In this document: piece by piece, positions 1-6,219 of the stretch
Layout of the letters: every line of letters starts with the position of its first letter
Numbering within the stretch: position 1 is the stretch's first letter
From: Azonexaceae bacterium
Lineage (GTDB): Bacteria > Pseudomonadota > Gammaproteobacteria > Burkholderiales > Rhodocyclaceae
Reading direction: 5' to 3'
NCBI GenBank assembly: GCA_009469665.1
Contig: SSTB01000174.1
Location: forward strand, 1-16,903
Length of the DNA stretch: 16,903 nt
Notes under the pieces: generated by a model
What the model saw: only the letters and a program-made list of their open reading frames with translations
The model's database searches: none
What the model was told of the DNA's origin: nothing
Program-made: the position numbers and the translations under genes

Positions 1-266
1 ATGACGATCACTTGTCCGATGATGGCCGCTTTCTTGGGAGACAAACGATCCACCAGGATGCCCATGACGATGCGGAGGACGGCGCCGGCCAGTACCGGCG
101 TCGCGACCATCAAGCCCTTTTCCGCGTGGGAAAGGTTGAGATCCTTGGCAATGGCAACACCCAGGGGGCCGAGCAAGACCCAGACCATGAAGGCCAGGTC
201 GAAGAAGAGGAAGGCGGCGAACAGCGTGGGCGTGTGCCCGGCCTTGAGGAAGGATTTCTTGTCCAT
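1..266 (-). CDS. narK: NarK-type MFS nitrate/nitrite transporter, N-terminal part (cut by window edge)
   Basis: This is an inner-membrane major facilitator protein that would import nitrate (or exchange nitrate and nitrite). About 88 residues are visible; the rest lies left of the window. Seen: the protein begins MDKKSFLKAGHTPTLFAAF, followed by a first membrane segment (LFAAFLFFDLAFMVWVLLGPL), a second (GLMVATPVLAGAVLRIVMGILVD) and the MFS loop DRLSPKK. The LFAAF...FMVWVLLGPLG stretch is typical of NarK/NasA transporters. I chose ATG 266 because homologues start just before the (K/W)KAGHTPTLF motif and a GAGAG lies 7 nt upstream. In-frame ATGs at 338 and 335 would add 24 or 23 residues and cannot be excluded. 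A sigma54 promoter with NtrC-like and IHF-like sites lies upstream. Linkage to nirBD and nasA indicates an assimilatory role; this is inference. Confidence 0.85.
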   Translation of the reverse strand, partial: MDKKSFLKAGHTPTLFAAFLFFDLAFMVWVLLGPLGVAIAKDLNLSHAEKGLMVATPVLAGAVLRIVMGILVDRLSPKKAAIIGQVIV

Positions 267-283
267 GTGCGTGCTCTCGTTGG

Positions 284-361
284 CGACCGAAGTCGGATTA
301 GCATTGAGGGAAATGTCAGCGCATGATTTCGTCATCATTTCCCCGCCGCCGTTGACGGGAA
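284..361 (-). other. Putative structured leader of narK
   Basis: If transcription starts near 374 (from the sigma54 element) and translation at 266, the leader is about 108 nt. It contains a UUCG-capped hairpin (284-295, stem CGAC/GUCG) just upstream of the ribosome binding site. A larger hairpin (339-361, arms UUCCCGUC and GGCGGGGAA with one bulge) would mask the Shine-Dalgarno sequence of the alternative starts at 335/338. Neither is followed by a U tract. If translation instead begins at 335, the smaller hairpin is coding sequence. Confidence 0.3.
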
Positions 362-384
362 CATCGCCGTGCTGAGAGCTATTT

Positions 385-400
385 AGCAACAGCCATGCCA
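385..400 (-). promoter_or_regulatory. Sigma54 (RpoN) -24/-12 promoter of narK
   Basis: The minus strand reads TGGCATG-GCTG-TTGCT, against the RpoN consensus TGGCACG-N4-TTGC(A/T). There is one mismatch (C to T in the -24 block), the spacing is correct, and the essential GG and GC dinucleotides are intact. The conserved -12 C is at 386, predicting a start near 374. It lies in the gene-free stretch between the kinase/phosphatase gene and narK, in the right orientation. Confidence 0.75.
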
Positions 401-406
401 TGAACA

Positions 407-419
407 CATTGCATTGATT
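407..419 (-). promoter_or_regulatory. Probable IHF site, narK promoter
   Basis: The minus strand reads AATCAA-TGCA-ATG, against the IHF consensus WATCAA-N4-TTR, with one mismatch. It is centred 27 bp upstream of the -12 C, between the NtrC-like sites and the sigma54 element, where a DNA bend would help looping. Confidence 0.45.
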
Positions 420-453
420 ATAAAACACTATTTCCCATGAAACGGACGCGTCG

Positions 454-490
454 CGCACCAATCCGGCGCACGAATCTTCATTGCGGTGCA
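454..490. promoter_or_regulatory. Tandem NtrC-like enhancer sites, narK promoter
   Basis: Site 1 (454-470) reads CGCACC-N5-GGCGCA on the plus strand, matching 10 of 12 positions of TGCACC-N5-GGTGCA. Its centre (462) is 76 bp upstream of the -12 C at 386. Site 2 (474-490) reads ATCTTC-N5-GGTGCA, 8 of 12, with one perfect half-site. The centres are 20 bp apart, about two helical turns, so both would lie on the same DNA face. This is the same pair spacing as upstream of nirB. NtrC binding is inferred from motif and geometry. Confidence 0.65.
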
Positions 491-511
491 GCAAAGCGTG
501 AGCCGAGCCAT

Positions 512-2245
512 TCAGCGGACGGTCTTGAGTGCCCCCACAGCAACCAAGGCAAGCAGGAGCATGAATGAAATCGCCTTCCAGAACAGCACCGGGTTGCGCT
601 CCAAGAGCGAGGGCCGAGTCTTGTTGAGGAATTCGCGATTGGGGTGATGCAGATCGAAGACGAATTCGGATATTTCCTCATAACGGGAAAAGGGATCGGG
701 ATGCACCGCTTTGCGGATTGCATCGTCTACCCAGGCCGGGATCTCCCGATCCTCATTGAGAACACTCTTATAGGAAAGCTTCTTCTGTGCCGCTTTCGTA
801 CGTGCCCGAGGGACGGTGGCGCCATAGGGCAGCGTACCGGCAAGCATCTGGTAGGCGATGACGCCGAGTGAAAACTGATCCGACCGCGCATTTCCTGCTT
901 CGCCGAGGAAGTATTCGGGCGCCGCATACTGTTCCGCGCCGAGGAGGTTGATTTGTCCGATTGGCGTGCTGATCTCTTCGACTCCCGGAACCCGCGTCGC
1001 CCCGAAATCGATGATTTTTACGGTGCCGGTGCCATCGATCATGATGTTGTCCGGCTTGAGATCCTGATAAACCATCTCCAGGCGATGGAAGGCCTGCAAT
1101 CCCCGCGCAATCTGGTCGACGATGCCGCGCACGGCTTGCAGGTCCGGCCGCGGATTGTCGATCATCCATTGTGCCAGTGTAATGCCATCTACATATTCCG
1201 TGACAACATAGATGAAGTTTCGTTTGCGGGTCAGCGCCTGGGCCTTGAGGACGTGAGGGCTTTCGATACGCCGCGCGATCCATTCTTCAAGAAGGAACCG
1301 TTCCAGATAGGCTGGATCTTCCCGTTGGTCGATCGAGGGTGTCTTCACGACGACGCGATCGCCGGAGTTCTTATCCACAGCCAGGAAGATGTGGCTTCGA
1401 CTGCTTTGCTTGATCGGCCGGACGATTTCGAACCCATCGAAGAGCATGCGGGGCGTCAGCACGGGGGGAAAAGGGAGATCCCCCAGTTGCCGGTAAATTT
1501 CGTTAGACTCCGGCGCCGGCAGATCGTCGATGCGCACCAATTGCACGCTGAGATTGTCGGCACTGCCGCGTGCGAAGGCCACTTCGGTCAGTCGCCGTGC
1601 GACCTTTTCCAGGTCTCCGGCGCCTTCGGCAATTGCTCCAATCACGATTTCGTGGTCGATGAATTCGTAAACTCCGTCTGTGATCACCAGAAAAATGTCG
1701 CCGATGGCGAGAGGTAGCGCCTGAGAATCGATTTCGATCTTGCGGTCCATACCCAGGGCTCGCGCCAGAAAGCTCTCCTGGGAGGAGAGGCGCAAACGGT
1801 GATCCTCCGTCATCTGTTCCAGCGAAGCCCCCCGCAGGCGGTAGATGCGGGTATCCCCAACATGAAAGAGGTAGGCGGTAGTCGACTTGAACACGATGCC
1901 GCTGAACGTGCATACAAAGCCGCGCTCTCGGTCATAGCGATGCTGGCTACGCTGCGTTTGGGCGTGCAGCCAGCTATTCACCGAAACGAGGACATGTTCG
2001 ACCGATTTTTTGACCGACCAGGCCTCGGACGTACAGTAGTAGTCTTCCAGCAACGCTGCGATTGCGGCCTCTGCTGCCTCCCGGCTTACTGCGCTACTGC
2101 TCACGCCATCGGCGAGGGCAACGACGATTCCCTTCGCACTGAGTTGCGGCTCGCGGGGAATCAGAATGCCATGAAAATCCTGGTTGGTCTCTTTGCGTCC
2201 CTTGTCCGAATGCTGCCCGGTTGCAACGACTAGGTGGCGGCTCAT
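512..2245 (-). CDS. Bifunctional PP2C-type phosphatase / Ser-Thr protein kinase, C-terminal membrane anchor
   Basis: Fused signalling protein of 577 aa (583 from the upstream ATG at 2263). Residue numbers here count from 2263. Residues about 12-245 are a PP2C/Stp1-type phosphatase with its metal-binding acidic motifs NQDFHG (27-32), ADGVSSS (51-57), GDTRIYR (136-142), DGVYEF (196-201) and ADN (235-237). Residues about 278-540 are a Ser/Thr kinase with VVVK (Lys307), YQDLKPDN (Asp401, Asn406), DFG (419-421) and APE (448-450). Oddities: the glycine loop is degenerate (KQSSRSHIF), and the usual HRD is YQD. Residues 560-578 form a single membrane segment, so both domains should be cytoplasmic. 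I prefer ATG 2245 (MSRHLVVATGQHSDKG) because 2263 abuts the nirC terminator. A similar kinase gene sits in nitrate assimilation loci of other proteobacteria, for example beside nirBD in Pseudomonas. Substrates are unknown. Confidence 0.88.
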   Translation of the reverse strand: MSRHLVVATGQHSDKGRKETNQDFHGILIPREPQLSAKGIVVALADGVSSSAVSREAAEAAIAALLEDYYCTSEAWSVKKSVEHVLVSVNSWLHAQTQRSQHRYDRERGFVCTFSGIVFKSTTAYLFHVGDTRIYRLRGASLEQMTEDHRLRLSSQESFLARALGMDRKIEIDSQALPLAIGDIFLVITDGVYEFIDHEIVIGAIAEGAGDLEKVARRLTEVAFARGSADNLSVQLVRIDDLPAPESNEIYRQLGDLPFPPVLTPRMLFDGFEIVRPIKQSSRSHIFLAVDKNSGDRVVVKTPSIDQREDPAYLERFLLEEWIARRIESPHVLKAQALTRKRNFIYVVTEYVDGITLAQWMIDNPRPDLQAVRGIVDQIARGLQAFHRLEMVYQDLKPDNIMIDGTGTVKIIDFGATRVPGVEEISTPIGQINLLGAEQYAAPEYFLGEAGNARSDQFSLGVIAYQMLAGTLPYGATVPRARTKAAQKKLSYKSVLNEDREIPAWVDDAIRKAVHPDPFSRYEEISEFVFDLHHPNREFLNKTRPSLLERNPVLFWKAISFMLLLALVAVGALKTVR

Positions 2246-2265
2246 CGCAAGCGATTCCCTCATGC

Positions 2266-2295
2266 AAAAAGCCCCTGTCCTCCGCGGACAGGGGC
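2266..2295 (-). terminator. Intrinsic terminator after nirC
   Basis: A perfect 10-bp GC-rich stem (2271-2280 with 2286-2295) with a 5-nt loop is followed on the minus strand by TTTTT (2266-2270). It ends the nirB-nirD-nirC unit. The U tract ends 2 nt before the first possible ATG (2263) of the kinase/phosphatase gene. Confidence 0.9.
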
Positions 2296-2318
2296 CTGTT
2301 TAGTACCAGGTGAGTGGC

Positions 2319-3128
2319 TTAGGCAGCCCGCTTCGGCGCTGTCTTGTAGTGAGTCGAATAGAGTGTAGCACCCACAAAGGTCAGCCCGCCGACCAGGTTT
2401 CCGATTACCGTCGGGATTTCATTCCAGATGAAATAGTCCATCAGCGTGAACTTGCCACCGAGCATCAGGCCGGATGGGAAGAGGAACATATTGACGATGG
2501 AGTGTTCGAATCCCATGTAGAAGAACACCAGAATGGGCATCCACATCGCGATGACCTTGCCGGAAACCGACGTCGAGAGCATTGCAGCGACAACACCGGT
2601 GGATACCATCCAGTTACACATGACCCCGCGGATGAACAGCGTCAGCATCCCGGCAGCGCCATGGGCGGCATAACCCACGGTACGGCTTTCGCCGATGACG
2701 CCGAGTTTCTGACCGACGGCATTGGGTTCTTCGGTGAATCCGAAAGTCACGATGATCGCCATGAACACGGCAACAGTCAGCGCGCCCGCGAAATTCCCGA
2801 AGAAGACCAGCGTCCAATTGCGCATGACCCCACCCCAGGTGCAGCCAGGACGACGATCCAGGACGGCAAGAGGCGCGAGTGTAAATACGCCGGTAAGCAG
2901 GTCAAACCCAAGCAGGTACAGCATGCAGAATCCAACCGGAAAAAGGAGCGATCCGATGAGATGATTCTGCGTATTAACCGCGACGGTGACCGCGAATGCA
3001 GCGGCCAGAGCGAGGATCGCACCAGCCATGTAAGCTCTGATAACGGTATCGCGCGTGGACATGAAGATTTTCGACTCGCCGGCGTCGACCATCTTCGTCA
3101 CAAATTCAACTGGTTGTAGATAGGCCAT
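2319..3128 (-). CDS. nirC: Formate/nitrite transporter (FNT) family channel, probably nitrite (NirC-like)
   Basis: An inner-membrane pentameric channel for small anions; beside nirBD the likely substrate is nitrite. Length 269 aa, the family's normal size. Six hydrophobic segments are visible, at about 31-52, 58-90, 104-130, 155-185, 192-220 and 235-258. FNT signatures are present: LGFDLLTG (73-80) and CNWMV (171-175). The pore histidine is His209 in GFEHSIVN, the same numbering as the gating/proton-relay His of E. coli FocA. GGAG lies 6 nt before the ATG. nirD ends 32 nt upstream, so it should be cotranscribed with nirBD. A strong terminator follows. A formate channel cannot be excluded from sequence alone; context favours nitrite. 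Confidence 0.88.
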   Translation of the reverse strand: MAYLQPVEFVTKMVDAGESKIFMSTRDTVIRAYMAGAILALAAAFAVTVAVNTQNHLIGSLLFPVGFCMLYLLGFDLLTGVFTLAPLAVLDRRPGCTWGGVMRNWTLVFFGNFAGALTVAVFMAIIVTFGFTEEPNAVGQKLGVIGESRTVGYAAHGAAGMLTLFIRGVMCNWMVSTGVVAAMLSTSVSGKVIAMWMPILVFFYMGFEHSIVNMFLFPSGLMLGGKFTLMDYFIWNEIPTVIGNLVGGLTFVGATLYSTHYKTAPKRAA

Positions 3129-3160
3129 TTAGTTCTCCAGTAAGAAATAGATGTTGTGTG

Positions 3161-3478
3161 TCAAACGGTCAAGAAGACGAGCCCGTCTTCGACCTTCACC
3201 GGGTAACGGCGGGCGCAGCCCACATCCGGGGCGACTGCCTCGCCGGTTTCCAGGTAGAGCTTCCAGCCGTGCAGAGGGCAAGTCACTTGCTTGCCGTGGA
3301 CGATGCCCTCCGAGAGGGGACCGCCCTTGTGGGGACATTTGTTGCGGAGCGCGAACACTTCACCTTGGGTGCGGAAGATGGCAATGTCGATCACACCGCC
3401 ATCTTCCTCGTGGCGAACCACCCGCGAGCCCAGGCGGGGAATATCCTCCAGGGTGCACACTTGCTTCCAATCACTCAC
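3161..3478 (-). CDS. nirD: Assimilatory nitrite reductase [NAD(P)H] small subunit, Rieske type
   Basis: Small subunit of the cytoplasmic siroheme nitrite reductase that reduces nitrite to ammonium with NirB. I place the start at GTG 3478 (VSDWKQVCTLEDIP), giving 105 aa, because AAGGAG lies about 7 nt upstream and the family begins at this WK motif. The longer reading frame to 3535 would run 48 bp into nirB with no ribosome site. The nirB stop is 10 nt upstream and overlaps the Shine-Dalgarno region, suggesting translational coupling. Seen: a complete Rieske ligand set, Cys48-x-His50 (CPHKGG) and Cys67-x2-His70 (CPLHGW). E. coli NirD has the Rieske fold but lacks these ligands, so this one probably does carry a [2Fe-2S] cluster. 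Confidence 0.93.
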   Translation of the reverse strand: MSDWKQVCTLEDIPRLGSRVVRHEEDGGVIDIAIFRTQGEVFALRNKCPHKGGPLSEGIVHGKQVTCPLHGWKLYLETGEAVAPDVGCARRYPVKVEDGLVFLTV

Positions 3479-3488
3479 AGCGCTCTCC

Positions 3489-5927
3489 TTAAACTTCAAG
3501 AATTTCGAATTCGTTGTTCTGTTTGCCGGCCACACGCTCGGCCCATGGATCCTTCGCGTTCTTCAGCGAATCGACCAAGCGGGCATGCAGGGCTTTGCGG
3601 TTCTCGTCGTCCTCGACAATCTTGCTCTTGATGTAATCGAGGCCGACCCGTTCCACGTAGTGGCAGGTGCGGTCCAGGTAGTGGCCTTCTTCGCGGTAGA
3701 GCTGGAGGAAGGCGGCGGAATATTCCAGCACCTCCTCGTCCGTCTTCACCTTGACCAGGAACTGGGCGACCTCGGTTTTGATGCCGCCGTTGCCGGCCAC
3801 GTAGATCTCGTAACCCGAATCGACGCCGATGACGCCCACGTCCTTGATGCCGGCTTCGGCGCAGTTACGGGGGCAGCCGGAGACGGCCAGCTTGACCTTG
3901 TGGGGGGCGTACATGTCGAAGAGCATCTTTTCCAGCTTGACGCCCATGGACATGGACTTCTGGGTGCCGAAGCGGCAGTGCTCGGCCCCGACGCAGGTCT
4001 TCACGGTGCGGATGGACTTGCCGTACGCGTGGCCGGAAACCATGCCGGCAGCGTTGAGATCCGCCCACATCTTAGGGAGATCTTCCTTCTTCACGCCCAG
4101 AAGGTCGATGCGCTGGCCACCCGTTACCTTCACGGTCGGCACGTTGTATTTTTCAGCGGCATCGGCAATCGCCCGCAGTTCGGACGGGGTGGTGAGGCCG
4201 CCCCACATGCGGGGCACCACCGAAAAGGTGCCGTCCTTCTGGATGTTGGCGTGGACCCGCTCGTTGATGAAGCGGGACTGGGAATCGTCCTTGGCGATAT
4301 GCGGCCAGGTCGAGATCAGATAGTAGTTCAGTGCCGGACGACACTTGTCGCAGCCATTCGGTGTCTTCCACTCGAGGAAGGACATGACCTCCGGTATCGA
4401 CATGAGACCTTGCTCGCGAATGACTTTCCGAACATGATTGTGGTCGCAGTCCGTGCAGGCGCAGACCGGCTTCTTATCGGAATTGGAAGGAGTGTAGGCA
4501 CCGCCAATGGTCGATGCGAGGATTTGATCAACCAAGCCAGCGCAAGAGCCGCACGACGAGGCTGCCTTGGTATGCTTCTTGACTTCGTCGAGGGTGAATA
4601 GACCCTTTTCCTTGATGGCCTTGACGATGGCGCCTTTGGTCACACCGTTACAGCCGCAGACTTCCGCCGAATCGGCCATCATGGCCGCCTTGTTCTGGCC
4701 TTGGTGACCGGCATCGCCGCCAGCAGTCTGGCCGAAGATCAGATGGTCACGCAGATCGTGGATATCCCGCTCGTCCTTGAGCAACTGGAAATACCATGCT
4801 CCGTCAGCGGTATCACCGTACAGAACGCCGCCCACCAGCTTGTTTTCTTTGATAACGAGCTTCTTGTAGACGCCGCCCGCCGGATCGTTGAGGATGATTT
4901 CTTCGGTCCCCTTGCCGCCCATGTAGTCGCCGGCGGAGAAGAGGTCGATGCCGGTGACCTTAAGTTTGGTTGACGTAACGGAACCGGTGTAGCGGCCAAT
5001 ACCGTATCCCGCCAAATGGTTGGCCGCCACCTTGGCCTGTTCGAAGAGGGGAGCAACCAACCCATAGGCAATACCGCGATGGCTGACGCACTCGCCAACC
5101 GCGTAAATCTTGGGATCGTAGGTCTGCATGGTGTCGTTCACCACGATGCCACGGTTGCAGTAGATGCCGGAGGATTCGGCCAGGGCCGTGTTGGGGCGGA
5201 TACCCGCAGCCATCACCACCAGATCGGCGGGAATCTGCATGCCGTCTTTGAAGCGTACGGCGGCGACGCGGCCGGACTCACCCTGGATGAGGGCTTCGGT
5301 CTGCTTTTCTAGCAGGAACTTGAGGCCCCGGTCTTCCAGGGACTTCTGCAGCATCCTGCCGGCGACCTCGTCGAGTTGGCGCTCCAGGAGCCAGGAGCCC
5401 AGATGCACCACGGTCACGTCCATGCCGCGCAGCTTGAGGCCGTTGGCGGCCTCCAGACCGAGGAGGCCGCCGCCGATGACCACCGCGTGCTTGTGCAGTT
5501 TGGCGGCCTCGATCATCTCGTCGGTATCCTTGATGTCGCGATAACCGATGACGCCTGCCAGATCGTTGCCCGGAATGGGCAGCATGAAGGGATTGGAGCC
5601 CGTGGCAAGCAGGAGGCGGTCGTAGGGCTCGGTGGTGCCGTCGTCGGCGATGACCTGGCGCTTCACCCGGTCGATCTTGACCACTTTCTTGCCCACATGC
5701 AGGTTGATGCCGTTCTGCTTGTACCAGTCCAGTTCATTCAGAATGATTTCCTGGATGGTCATTTCGCCGGCCAGCACCGGCGAAAGGAGGATGCGATTGT
5801 AGTTGGGGTGGGGCTCGGCGCCGAAGATCGTGATGTCGTAGTGTTCGGGGGCGATCTTCAACAGCTCTTCGACGGTGCGAACACCGGCCATGCCGTTGCC
5901 GATCATGACGAGACGAGGCTTTTTCAT
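3489..5927 (-). CDS. nirB: Assimilatory nitrite reductase [NAD(P)H] large subunit
   Basis: Catalytic subunit that passes electrons from NAD(P)H through FAD and Fe-S centres to a siroheme-[4Fe-4S] centre, reducing nitrite to ammonium in the cytoplasm. Length 812 aa. Domains in order: FAD-binding IGNGMAG (9-15); NAD(P)H-binding IGGGLLGLEA (151-160); FAD site IYAVGEC (274-280); a BFD-like [2Fe-2S] domain (Cys424, 426, 459, 462); a second Cys cluster (489, 491, 494, 526, 529); then the nitrite/sulfite reductase repeat with siroheme/4Fe-4S ligands Cys645, Cys651 (TCVGAEHC) and Cys685, Cys689 (SGCPRNC). GGAG lies 8 nt before the ATG. It is the first gene of nirB-nirD-nirC. The promoter is a sigma54 element about 135 bp upstream with an NtrC-like pair, and the leader is about 123 nt and rich in hairpins. 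Confidence 0.97.
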   Translation of the reverse strand: MKKPRLVMIGNGMAGVRTVEELLKIAPEHYDITIFGAEPHPNYNRILLSPVLAGEMTIQEIILNELDWYKQNGINLHVGKKVVKIDRVKRQVIADDGTTEPYDRLLLATGSNPFMLPIPGNDLAGVIGYRDIKDTDEMIEAAKLHKHAVVIGGGLLGLEAANGLKLRGMDVTVVHLGSWLLERQLDEVAGRMLQKSLEDRGLKFLLEKQTEALIQGESGRVAAVRFKDGMQIPADLVVMAAGIRPNTALAESSGIYCNRGIVVNDTMQTYDPKIYAVGECVSHRGIAYGLVAPLFEQAKVAANHLAGYGIGRYTGSVTSTKLKVTGIDLFSAGDYMGGKGTEEIILNDPAGGVYKKLVIKENKLVGGVLYGDTADGAWYFQLLKDERDIHDLRDHLIFGQTAGGDAGHQGQNKAAMMADSAEVCGCNGVTKGAIVKAIKEKGLFTLDEVKKHTKAASSCGSCAGLVDQILASTIGGAYTPSNSDKKPVCACTDCDHNHVRKVIREQGLMSIPEVMSFLEWKTPNGCDKCRPALNYYLISTWPHIAKDDSQSRFINERVHANIQKDGTFSVVPRMWGGLTTPSELRAIADAAEKYNVPTVKVTGGQRIDLLGVKKEDLPKMWADLNAAGMVSGHAYGKSIRTVKTCVGAEHCRFGTQKSMSMGVKLEKMLFDMYAPHKVKLAVSGCPRNCAEAGIKDVGVIGVDSGYEIYVAGNGGIKTEVAQFLVKVKTDEEVLEYSAAFLQLYREEGHYLDRTCHYVERVGLDYIKSKIVEDDENRKALHARLVDSLKNAKDPWAERVAGKQNNEFEILEV

Positions 5928-5950
5928 TATGGCGACTCCATCTATGCAAG

Positions 5951-6037
5951 CGCCCGGGACGGGCGGAACAAGTCTGTTCAGCGCATGACGTCGTTGCCAC
6001 TGGGAGCCTTGCGGCCCCGACCACCGGCGCTGGCGGT
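5951..6037 (-). other. Hairpin-rich 5' leader of nirB
   Basis: From a predicted start near 6050 the leader is about 123 nt and holds four compact hairpins. H1 is 6020-6037 (ACCGCC, loop AGCGCC, GGUGGU). H2 is 6003-6018 (GGGGCC, GCAA tetraloop, GGCUCC), 1 nt further on. H3 is 5966-5979 (GAACA, GACU, UGUUC). H4 is 5951-5965 (CGCCCG, UCC, CGGGCG) and abuts H3. The H1 hexaloop has A at position 1 and G at position 4, as in ANTAR-protein (NasR/NasT) targets; H2 does not. No U tract follows H4, so a classic attenuator is not evident. The regulatory role is inference. Confidence 0.35.
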
Positions 6038-6060
6038 CTGTTCGCTGTCGGGAGTCTTAC

Positions 6061-6076
6061 TGCAATCCCCGTGCCA
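6061..6076 (-). promoter_or_regulatory. Sigma54 (RpoN) -24/-12 promoter of nirB
   Basis: The minus strand reads TGGCACG-GGGA-TTGCA, a perfect match to TGGCACG-N4-TTGC(A/T). The -12 C is at 6062, so transcription should start near 6050. It lies in the 292-bp gap between ybiB and nirB in the correct orientation. Confidence 0.9.
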
Positions 6077-6129
6077 GCGCGGCAGGCCGCGGTTTTATAA
6101 GGACTTTTCCGGAGACCCGGATTGTGCAT

Positions 6130-6166
6130 CGCACCATTGCGGTGCGTCGTGAGTCATGGCGGTGCG
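6130..6166. promoter_or_regulatory. Tandem NtrC-like enhancer sites, nirB promoter
   Basis: Site 1 (6130-6146) reads CGCACC-N5-GGTGCG, a perfect inverted repeat matching 10 of 12 positions of the NtrC consensus. Its centre (6138) is 76 bp upstream of the -12 C. Site 2 (6150-6166) reads TGAGTC-N5-GGTGCG, 8 of 12. The centres are 20 bp apart. No IHF consensus lies between site 1 and the promoter, only a TTTTATAA block at 6093-6100. The rest of the gap, up to ybiB, shows nothing I can name. Confidence 0.72.
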
Positions 6167-6219
6167 CCCTTCCAGCGCTCGAGGGCCGTCTGTGCCGGTC
6201 CCTGAGGCTTTGACTGAAG

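Noticed and set aside
414..427. Possible FNR/Anr box (TTGAT-N4-AAACA) upstream of narK
   Set aside because: Only the left half matches TTGAT-N4-ATCAA. The same bases are better explained as an IHF-like site within a sigma54 promoter.
3479..3535. 19-residue N-terminal extension of NirD
   Set aside because: It runs into nirB without a ribosome site, whereas GTG 3478 has AAGGAG at good spacing.
3291..4601. Long open frame of 436 codons on the plus strand
   Set aside because: It is antisense to nirB and nirD, with no domain or plausible start signals. The plus-strand frame 12625-13869, opposite petA and petB, is rejected for the same reason.
5951..5965. Hairpin before nirB as an attenuator terminator
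   Set aside because: The stem is strong but is followed by CUUGCAUAG rather than a U tract.
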